Positions 26,765-33,457 of a stretch of 64,000 bases of DNA are shown piece by piece. The notes beneath the pieces are model-generated. The model saw nothing but the letters and a program-made list of their open reading frames with translations, searched no databases and was not told where the DNA came from. A program made the translations under genes and the position numbers. The DNA is from Woeseiaceae bacterium (lineage in GTDB: Bacteria; Pseudomonadota; Gammaproteobacteria; Steroidobacterales; Woeseiaceae): NCBI GenBank assembly GCA_021773035.1, contig JAJFKU010000055.1, positions 55,136 to 119,135 of the forward strand. Direction: 5' to 3'. Every line of letters begins with the position of its first letter. The first letter of the stretch is position 1.

Positions 26765-28375
26765 CTATTCGATTCGCGGCGCGCGCTGCTCACCGCCCTG
26801 ATGCAGCACCACCGCAGTCACCCGGTTGCCGGCACGCTCGAAGTGTAGTTGTGCATCGACAACCTTGTAGAAGAACCTGTCGGGCTCATAGGGAAACACC
26901 GGGTACGCCGCCTGGCCGGTGAGTTGCGCAAAAACCTGGCCATCGCGGACCATCACCTGTATGACCACCGCTGGTGTCAGCTGAAACTCGCCGACGTAAT
27001 CTTTCAGTTGCGCTGCACTCAGTTCGATTACGGGTCGTGACGACATATTCTCGACATCGCCAACGCGCGGTGCGGGCGTTGCCTGCCCTCTCTGGTAGAG
27101 CGTAAGTTTTTCAGCGTTGCCACTGTCATCAAGCTGGAACACGATTTTTATGTCGGCGGCGGGAAATACGAACTCGTTATCACCGGACGCCGTCAGCGGA
27201 AAGGCAGCCTGTCCTGTCGCCTGCGCGGACAGCTGGCCACTATTGATCGAAACTGACAATACGAATCCGTCAGCGATCTTATAAGCACCAGGATAGGCAT
27301 CCAGGTTCTCTGCCTGCGAGCCCCCGGTCTCGCCCGACATCTGTGCAAAACCCAGCTGTGTGATCGTGTCGTATTCCGTTGAACTTGAAAGAATCACAAC
27401 ACCGCGGCCCGTTGCCGGCTGGAACGCCAGGAAACTGGCGTAACCGCCCGTACCGCCGTTGTGCCAATAAAGCGACCCGTCGTCATCCGGCTCGGCAATG
27501 TGCCAGCCAAAGGCCGTTTCGCCTCCGGCCTGTGGCTCTCGAATCGCGCTCAGTGACTCCTGCAGAGCCTGCGGGTCCAGATTCTGCCGAATAAACAGCA
27601 GCAGATCATCAACGCTCGACAGCAGCGCGCCAGCGCCGGCCAGAGCGTCAAATCCGTCCCAGTTCGGCATGTCTGCCCCGGCACTGAAGCCTCGTGCAAG
27701 GCGATCTGACTGATCGCGCTTAACTTCAAACCCGGTATCGTTCATCCCGAGCGGCACAGTGACCTCACGCTGCATTGCCTCGGAAAACGAACTCTCCGCC
27801 GCATCCGCAGCTATGACACCGAGCAACCCTGCTCCCAGGTTTGAGTAGGCATATTCCTTCACGAGCGCATCGGGATTGAACGCCACCAGAAACGACAGCA
27901 GCAACGCCCGGTCATAACCCATGTAGGGATCCAGAGGATCGGTGGGGTCCATATTATCCGGCACGCGTGGCAAACCAGACGTGTGTGTCGAGAGTTCCCT
28001 GAGCGTGATGGACGCTACCGCTTCGCTCGTGAAATCCAGCTCCGGCAGCAGGCTACCGATGGTGTCATCCCAGGTCAGGCGATCAGCGGCAACCTGTGTT
28101 TGTGTCAGCAATGACGTAAACACCTTGGTGATTGAGCCGATTTCGAACAGCGTGTCACTTCCTGGGACAGCACTACCGGCCCGGCTTAGCTGACCGAATC
28201 CGGTTACCTGTATTTCTCCGTTGTCGTAGAGGCCAACGGCAACAGCGCGTGCCTTGCTGTCTTCGATCGCCTGCTCGATTCCGGCAAGAACGTGAGGAGA
28301 CAGATCCAAATCGGCGGCGCTCGATGTCGTAAACAGAGTGCAGGTAAGTGTGATCAAAAACAGACGGTTAGACAT
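26765..28375 (-). CDS. Secreted serine hydrolase, class C beta-lactamase/DD-peptidase fold
   Basis: 536 residues. Signal peptide (LFLITLTCTLFTTSSA), then a serine-beta-lactamase-like domain: GSITK with S81 and K84, YAYSNLGAG with the second-motif Tyr, and HNGGTGGYASF as the third motif. Residues from about 350 form an extra beta-rich C-terminal region with two repeats of the AFPLTASGDNEFVFPAA / AYPVFPYEPDRFFYKVV type. Relatives are esterases, D-aminopeptidases and penicillin-binding-like enzymes; true beta-lactamase activity is not implied. Acts in the periplasm. Confidence 0.88.
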   Translation of the reverse strand: MSNRLFLITLTCTLFTTSSAADLDLSPHVLAGIEQAIEDSKARAVAVGLYDNGEIQVTGFGQLSRAGSAVPGSDTLFEIGSITKVFTSLLTQTQVAADRLTWDDTIGSLLPELDFTSEAVASITLRELSTHTSGLPRVPDNMDPTDPLDPYMGYDRALLLSFLVAFNPDALVKEYAYSNLGAGLLGVIAADAAESSFSEAMQREVTVPLGMNDTGFEVKRDQSDRLARGFSAGADMPNWDGFDALAGAGALLSSVDDLLLFIRQNLDPQALQESLSAIREPQAGGETAFGWHIAEPDDDGSLYWHNGGTGGYASFLAFQPATGRGVVILSSSTEYDTITQLGFAQMSGETGGSQAENLDAYPGAYKIADGFVLSVSINSGQLSAQATGQAAFPLTASGDNEFVFPAADIKIVFQLDDSGNAEKLTLYQRGQATPAPRVGDVENMSSRPVIELSAAQLKDYVGEFQLTPAVVIQVMVRDGQVFAQLTGQAAYPVFPYEPDRFFYKVVDAQLHFERAGNRVTAVVLHQGGEQRAPRIE

Positions 28376-28496
28376 GGGCGCCGGGCTCTCCTCTCTTCTG
28401 ATTCAACGAATGCATGGCCAGACAAGACTACCGAACGACGATGGAAATAGCTTGTCGGAAGCCGTCGATCCCGGCTTCGCTGGGGGGTCTCGTAAT

Positions 28497-28523
28497 GTTT
28501 TGCGCCGCCCCCCGGTCTATAAT
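28497..28523 (+). promoter_or_regulatory. Possible promoter for the YHS gene
   Basis: A perfect TATAAT is at 28518-28523, about 84 bases before the YHS start. No convincing -35 is present (GTTTTG at 28497 has an imperfect spacing), so I rate it low. G6 and C6 runs flank the region (28482-28487 and 28508-28513) and could pair. Confidence 0.3.
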
Positions 28524-28606
28524 TCGACTGACCGCTCAAACCGGTCGTAGCCGGCCCACAAGCCATTTACTCAGACCTAAGCCGCTGGAAAGCAAGGGAA
28601 CACACT

Positions 28607-29125
28607 GTGAAACTTGTCGCACGGAAAACCTGTCTGTTAGTTGCCGGCCTTTTGGTCAGCGGTCTGAGCCTTGGCCAGGACGAGGCCCCAATGATGATCA
28701 AGGGCAATTCAGGCATAGCGCTTGACGATGCCGTCGATCTTTCAATGTGCCGTCCCGCGGGCGTTGCCGTTGGCGGTTATGACCTCGTCAGTTATCGCTC
28801 CACCGACGGTCCGCAGAAGGGTAAACAGCATTATGCGGCAGAACACGAAGGCCTTATGTATCTGTTCTTCAGCCAGGAGAATCTCGAGCTGTTCCTGCAG
28901 AGCCCTGCCCAGTTCCTGCCCGCGTTCTCGGGCTTTTGCGCAATCACGCTTGCGCTCGGACGCGTAACTTGTCCGGAGTACACAAACTACAAGATCGAGA
29001 ACGACCAGTTGCTACTGTTCGAAGTTACGGGGTTTACCAACGGGCGTACGCTTTGGGACAGCGATGCCAAACGATTTCGTCAACAGGCCGATGCAAATTT
29101 CGAACAACTCGTTGACCTGAACTAA
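28607..29125 (+). CDS. Secreted YHS-domain protein
   Basis: 172 residues. Signal peptide (KLVARKTCLLVAGLLVSGLSLG), then a YHS-like core about residues 50-110: VAVGGYDLVSYRSTDGPQKG, HYAAEHEGLMYLFFSQENLELF, and FSGFCAITLALGR with a cysteine. YHS domains bind metals, often copper, or accompany metal-handling proteins. GTG 28607 has AAGGGA seven bases upstream. It overlaps the next gene by one base (TAATG), so it is co-translated with the TAXI lipoprotein. Confidence 0.78.
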   Translation: MKLVARKTCLLVAGLLVSGLSLGQDEAPMMIKGNSGIALDDAVDLSMCRPAGVAVGGYDLVSYRSTDGPQKGKQHYAAEHEGLMYLFFSQENLELFLQSPAQFLPAFSGFCAITLALGRVTCPEYTNYKIENDQLLLFEVTGFTNGRTLWDSDAKRFRQQADANFEQLVDLN

Positions 29126-30375
29126 TGGGCCGGGCGCGAGTTGCCCTGCCTGGTGGTCTTGCTCTGCTGCTCCTTTTGGGGTGCTCCGTCGATGACACCG
29201 CATTAAGACTCGCGGTATCGACCGAGGAGCCGGCACCGGCGATCGCGGCAGCTTTGAGTACCGCGATGGCAACGAGAAACCTGTCGATCGATGTGCAGAC
29301 CGTTTCCGACCCGTCTGTGGCGATTGAGAAAATTCGCAGGCTCGAACTCGATCTCGCCATCATTGAAGAACCCGATCGACCGCTGCACGGTTTGCTTACA
29401 CTGGCGCCGCTTTACCCCAGCGTGCTGCACGTTCTTCACAATCGATCAGAGCCACCCTCCGGGATCGCCGATCTCATCCGCGGCGCAGCGATCTACGCCG
29501 GACCGCCCGGCGGTGCGGCACAACGCCTGTTGATTCAATTGGCCGTCGATTTCAATATTGACGGGAGTGAGTATCAATTGCTCGAAAACCCGTGGACACA
29601 GACGCCGGATGTCTATTTCATTTTCGGCGGACTATTGACGGAGGAGAGCGTTGCACAGCTCACGGGGTATCGCCTGTTCAGTTTTGCCGACGCAGACGAC
29701 GCTCCCGGCGGGTCGGTCGCCGACGGAATAGCGCTCAAGCATCATCACCTCAGCCCCTTCCTGCTACCGAAAGGCGTTTATCACACGCTCGCCGAGGGCG
29801 CGGTACTTACACTGTCGATACGGTCGATTCTCATCGCCCAGCAAGGTCTGGATGAAGATCTCGCTTATGACATCGCCGAGACCCTGTTCGGTCAATCGCA
29901 GGAGATCGCTCTTCACTACCCTCTGGTAACTCGCGAGCTCAACGAGAACGCCCAGGTTACGGAACTGATGTTGCCGCTTCATGAAGGCACGCGGCGCTAT
30001 CTCGATCGCGACCGGCCAGGATTCGTGGAGCGCAACGTCGATGTGCTTGCCCTGTATTTTACGATTCTCGTTACATTTGTGAGTATCGTCGTGGCGCTCT
30101 ATCGGCATCGTTCCCAACGACGCAAGGATCGCGTTGACGTTTACTATCAGCGACTGCTCGATATACGCGACAAAATGGAACAGACCGCTACAGGTAGCCG
30201 CATCGACGACTGCTACGACGAAGTGCTGACGGTGCAGCGGGAGGTTTTTGTACTACTGATCGACGAGCGCATCGCCGCCGACAGCAGCCTCGTAGCCTTC
30301 GTTGGATTGTCCGGACAGATACTCAATGACCTGTATCTCCGTTCCGACAATGCGGGTAACAAATCCCAGGTTTGA
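29125..30375 (+). CDS. TAXI-type solute-binding lipoprotein with C-terminal membrane anchor
   Basis: 416 residues. A lipobox ends at C20 (LLLLLGC), and residues 25-300 resemble TAXI/NMT1-like solute-binding proteins (LRLAVSTEEPAPAIAAALST; IRRLELDLAIIEEPDRP; LPKGVYHTL). A single hydrophobic segment near residues 308-327 is followed by RHRSQRRKD and about 85 hydrophilic, probably cytosolic residues. Classical TAXI proteins are free periplasmic receptors for TRAP transporters; no TRAP permease is visible nearby. The membrane-spanning form may signal rather than import. Ligand unknown. Confidence 0.75.
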   Translation: MGRARVALPGGLALLLLLGCSVDDTALRLAVSTEEPAPAIAAALSTAMATRNLSIDVQTVSDPSVAIEKIRRLELDLAIIEEPDRPLHGLLTLAPLYPSVLHVLHNRSEPPSGIADLIRGAAIYAGPPGGAAQRLLIQLAVDFNIDGSEYQLLENPWTQTPDVYFIFGGLLTEESVAQLTGYRLFSFADADDAPGGSVADGIALKHHHLSPFLLPKGVYHTLAEGAVLTLSIRSILIAQQGLDEDLAYDIAETLFGQSQEIALHYPLVTRELNENAQVTELMLPLHEGTRRYLDRDRPGFVERNVDVLALYFTILVTFVSIVVALYRHRSQRRKDRVDVYYQRLLDIRDKMEQTATGSRIDDCYDEVLTVQREVFVLLIDERIAADSSLVAFVGLSGQILNDLYLRSDNAGNKSQV

Positions 30376-30419
30376 GCGGTCAATCTCTGTACGGCTTGTA
30401 TCGAAGAGGCAGAATCACC

Positions 30420-31181
30420 GTGAAAATCGGCAATAGCGCAGCGGCTGTTTTATTGCTCCTTGGCGCAGCGGCAGAAGCAAGCGATGAAACCGTACAGTTT
30501 TCAAGCGGCGATAATCGTGTTGCGCTCGTCGAGTTATTTACATCGGAAGGGTGCAGCAGTTGTCCGCCCGCAGATCGCTGGCTCAGCGGCCTGAAGCACG
30601 AATCCCGGCTGTGGCATGACTACGTGCCGATTGCCTTTCACGTCGACTACTGGGATTACATTGGCTGGCCTGATCCATTTGCCAGCAGCGCCAATAGCGA
30701 GCGCCACAGACGCCATCAGCAGCAGGGTGGCTCGCTTGCCGTCTACACGCCGGGGTTTTTCAATAACGGTCAGGAATGGCTTGAGTGGCGTACGCGCGGG
30801 TCCGTTGCAGGCAACAAGCTCGCGCCGGCAGGTAACCTGACTCTGCGGGTTGAAGGAAACACCGTTGCCGTACGATTTGAGAACGATCACTTTCGGGAAT
30901 CGAATCTGATAGTGCACATCGCCGTCCTCGGCATGAACCTCGAATCCAATGTAAGGGCCGGCGAGAACCGGGGCCGGATACTGAAACATGACTTTGTTGC
31001 CATGACACTTGTTTCGGCGGCACTTGAAAAATCGCCCGGCGGATTCAGGGGCGTCGCCAGGATATCGTTATCCGGGCAGCCTGCAATAAGAAAGGCGCTC
31101 GTCGCCTGGGTCTCCAGCGACCGTGCACAGGCGCCACTGCAGGCGGTGGGTGGCTATTTGCCCGAACCGGACCCATCCTGA
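30420..31181 (+). CDS. DUF1223 thioredoxin-like secreted protein
   Basis: 253 residues from GTG 30420, which gives a clean signal peptide (KIGNSAAAVLLLLGAAAEA). A TTG at 30372 overlapping the TAXI stop would add 16 residues and spoil it. The DUF1223 core is clear: VELFTSEGCSSCPPAD with C45/C48, HVDYWDYIGWPDPFAS and YTPGFFNNGQEW. The fold is thioredoxin-like and the CxxC suggests redox activity in the periplasm. The function of the family is not established. Probably one transcript with YHS and TAXI. Confidence 0.85.
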   Translation: MKIGNSAAAVLLLLGAAAEASDETVQFSSGDNRVALVELFTSEGCSSCPPADRWLSGLKHESRLWHDYVPIAFHVDYWDYIGWPDPFASSANSERHRRHQQQGGSLAVYTPGFFNNGQEWLEWRTRGSVAGNKLAPAGNLTLRVEGNTVAVRFENDHFRESNLIVHIAVLGMNLESNVRAGENRGRILKHDFVAMTLVSAALEKSPGGFRGVARISLSGQPAIRKALVAWVSSDRAQAPLQAVGGYLPEPDPS

Positions 31182-31193
31182 TTTTGGTTCTGC

Positions 31194-31643
31194 TTAAGGC
31201 TCGGCAACTTTCGATTCGGCGTCCCACTGGTTGAACACCCTTGCCGGCACGTCTTCAAGAATCGCGTCTATGACCGTTTTAAGATCCTGCTTTGCGCGCC
31301 CTGCCGCCTCTTGATACTCGACCAGCGTCACGAGCTCCGCTTCTATTTGCTCGACACTCAGTGACTCATCTGCAACGGCACGTTCGACAGCCTCCCGTCG
31401 CGCCACAACGAAATCACCCGTCGTCAGGATAAAGTCCGTGATGCAACTTTCGTAAGCGGCGAAATCGTGTGCAAGTAGCTGAACCTGCGTTTCGTCAGCA
31501 AAGTCGATTGTTAGATGTGGCTTCGCACAGCTATCGTCGTTAGCCTGTCCATCAGCCCAAACAACCGAAAACAAGGCTATGGCCGCCAGCAGCCTCGTGA
31601 TGGCGCGATGTATCGGCGTCATAGCCGACTTCAGCATGTCCAT
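31194..31643 (-). CDS. Hypothetical secreted helical protein
   Basis: 149 residues from the ATG at 31643. Signal peptide (ITRLLAAIALFSVVWADGQA), then an acidic helical protein with cysteines at DDSCAKPH and YESCITDF that could form a disulfide. Starts at 31637 and 31622 are also possible. I do not recognise a family. The long in-frame extension upstream is a shadow of the ArsR gene. Confidence 0.6.
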   Translation of the reverse strand: MDMLKSAMTPIHRAITRLLAAIALFSVVWADGQANDDSCAKPHLTIDFADETQVQLLAHDFAAYESCITDFILTTGDFVVARREAVERAVADESLSVEQIEAELVTLVEYQEAAGRAKQDLKTVIDAILEDVPARVFNQWDAESKVAEP

Positions 31644-31701
31644 GCTTTTATTACACGGCAGAAAACAACGAACTTCAATGGCCGGGGCCAATCTCCAGGG
31701 G

Positions 31702-31730
31702 TTGACAAGATTGTCCTTGTATATAACAAT
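31702..31730 (+). promoter_or_regulatory. Probable promoter of the ArsR-SRPBCC operon
   Basis: A perfect TTGACA -35 at 31702-31707, then 17 bases to AACAAT (31725-31730), a four-of-six -10. The -10 overlaps the left arm of the palindrome described next, the usual layout for self-repression. Confidence 0.5.
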
Positions 31731-31738
31731 ATTGTTAT
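31723..31738 (+). promoter_or_regulatory. Perfect 16-bp palindrome, likely ArsR autoregulatory operator
   Basis: ATAACAATATTGTTAT is fully self-complementary. It spans the putative -10 and runs into the first ATG (31737) of the ArsR-type gene. ArsR regulators typically bind such AT-rich palindromes at their own promoters. Confidence 0.6.
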
Positions 31739-32099
31739 GGAACAGATTGGTTATATGAAAACCCAGGCAAACCTTGACGTTGTTTTTGCGGCACTGGCAG
31801 ATTCGACGCGACGGGCGATACTGCTGCGGCTGGCGGATGGTCAGGCGTCGGTGAATGAGATCGCTGCACCATTTGAAATCAGTCAACCCGCCGTTTCCAG
31901 GCACCTGAAAGTACTGGAACGCGCAGGCTTGATCGAGAGAAACATTGACGAACAACGCCGCCCGGCGGCGTTGAAGGCCGAAAAAATGGCGGCCGCCGTC
32001 GACTGGCTTAACTACTTCAGAGAGTTTTGGGGAACGAGCTTCAAACAGCTCGACGATGTCCTGATCCGCATGCAACAGACACGGGAAGAAGAAGAATGA
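31737..32099 (+). CDS. ArsR-family winged-helix regulator (SRPBCC-linked type)
   Basis: 120 residues from ATG 31737 or 114 from ATG 31755 (MKTQANLDVVF). Because the palindrome covers 31737, the second start may be the real one. DNA-binding helices: ALADSTRRAILLRLADGQASVNEIA and FEISQPAVSRHLKVLERAGLI. No cysteine metal site is present, so this is the non-metal group commonly paired with an SRPBCC/AHSA1 partner, exactly as here (ATGA overlap). Likely represses its own operon in response to an unknown ligand. Confidence 0.88.
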   Translation: MEQIGYMKTQANLDVVFAALADSTRRAILLRLADGQASVNEIAAPFEISQPAVSRHLKVLERAGLIERNIDEQRRPAALKAEKMAAAVDWLNYFREFWGTSFKQLDDVLIRMQQTREEEE

Positions 32100-32596
32100 G
32101 TGATTTGCCTGAATATGTACTGGACCGAGTTTTCGACGCGCCCCGCGACATGGTTTGGAAAGCCTGGACCGATCCCGAGCTGCTGTCCCATTGGTACGGC
32201 CCGGGGATAGAGACCATCATCCATAAATTCGATTTGAAACCGGGCGGACAGTGGCTGAACGAGATGAAATGGGGCGACAATCGCGATCTCAGCAGGATGG
32301 TATTCCAGGAGGTCGTGCCGCCGCAGAAGCTCGTTTGGCACCACTCCGCTGCGGACGCCGACTGGAATGTCATCGCAAGCCCGATGATGGCGGACTGGCC
32401 GCGCGTACTGCTGACCACGGTGATCTTCGAGGATCAGGGCGACAAAACGAAGGTGCGACTGACCCAGGTGCCAATCGACGCAAGCGATGCCGAGATAGCC
32501 TGCTTTGCCAAAATGATGGCTGGCATGGATAACGGCTGGGGCAAGGGATACGCGATCATGGACGAAATGTTCAGAGAACTGCTGGCACAGTCCTGA
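32096..32596 (+). CDS. SRPBCC/AHSA1-type ligand-binding protein
   Basis: 166 residues. AHSA1-like pattern VLDRVFDAPRDMVWKAWTDPELLSHWYGP, GGQWLNEM, LTTVIFEDQGDKTKVRLTQV and a final GWGKGYAIMDEM. ATG 32096 overlaps the ArsR stop as ATGA. These proteins form a hydrophobic pocket and often bind a small ligand. Paired with ArsR it may be part of a sensing or detoxifying unit. The ligand is unknown. Confidence 0.87.
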   Translation: MSDLPEYVLDRVFDAPRDMVWKAWTDPELLSHWYGPGIETIIHKFDLKPGGQWLNEMKWGDNRDLSRMVFQEVVPPQKLVWHHSAADADWNVIASPMMADWPRVLLTTVIFEDQGDKTKVRLTQVPIDASDAEIACFAKMMAGMDNGWGKGYAIMDEMFRELLAQS

Positions 32597-32649
32597 GCCG
32601 GCGTATCTCGTCAGGCTGGAGCGATTCCCAGGCGCCGCTGGATTGGCAC

Positions 32650-33423
32650 CTAGAATTCCTCGCCGACAAAATCGGCGACCATCCTATCGCTGCCGCCGGA
32701 GAGTCCTGCATCGACGCTTATTACCTGCCCGGTCAGGTGCAGCGCTGAATCGGAAGCAAGAAACCTGACCAGCGCTGCGATTTCATTCGGCGTGCACAGG
32801 TCTCGCTGCGGATACCAGTCGGTAAGGCGATCCAGAAGGTCTGGATCTCGTCTGCGGCGATCGTCCCAGGCCGCGGTCATAACCGAGCCCGGCGCAATGG
32901 CGTTACAACGTATGCCGAAACGTCCCAGTTCGGTTGCGGTGAACCTGGTCAGGTGAATCAGCCCGGCTTTGGCCACGCTGTATGCCGGGTAACCGTACAC
33001 ACCGAGGCCGTTGATCGATGCAATATTGATCACCACACCGTTACCGGCGGCAATCATGTCATCCAGTACCGCCGACTGGCAGCGCCACGGTCCATGAAGA
33101 TTGAGATCCACGTCGCTGACCCAATCCGCTTCATTACATTGGCGCAGCGACGGCGCCGTGACAGCCCCGGCACCATTAACCAGAACCGCTGCAGGTCCGA
33201 AGCAGGCACGAACGTCGTCATACATTGCCTGTACAGAATCCATGGACATGATGTCGGCAACGAAGCCCTTTATGGCACCCGCTGCTGCCGTCTGTTTTTC
33301 CAGCCTGTCAAGACCGTCCGGATCTTTATCGACCGCTGCCACCTGGTAGCCGGCATCCAGCAGCGCCCTGCAATTGGCTGCGCCGATCTCGCCGGCTGCG
33401 CCCGTCACGATGGCCGTTTTCAC
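32650..33423 (-). CDS. SDR-family dehydrogenase, last gene of the glycan operon
   Basis: 257 residues. TGAAGEIG cofactor loop, Asp after beta-2 (AAVDKD, favouring NAD+), NGAG, NIASINGLG with catalytic Ser, YSVAK, and TGQVISVDAGLSGG. GTG start behind GGAGGGG. It ends the minus-strand operon whose other enzymes process a galactose-type sugar acid, so oxidation of the released sugar at C-1 (aldose dehydrogenase) is the natural guess. The specific substrate is inference. Confidence 0.85.
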   Translation of the reverse strand: MKTAIVTGAAGEIGAANCRALLDAGYQVAAVDKDPDGLDRLEKQTAAAGAIKGFVADIMSMDSVQAMYDDVRACFGPAAVLVNGAGAVTAPSLRQCNEADWVSDVDLNLHGPWRCQSAVLDDMIAAGNGVVINIASINGLGVYGYPAYSVAKAGLIHLTRFTATELGRFGIRCNAIAPGSVMTAAWDDRRRRDPDLLDRLTDWYPQRDLCTPNEIAALVRFLASDSALHLTGQVISVDAGLSGGSDRMVADFVGEEF

Positions 33424-33457
33424 TGTGTGTTTCCCCTCCGGTGTCGAATCATGTCTG

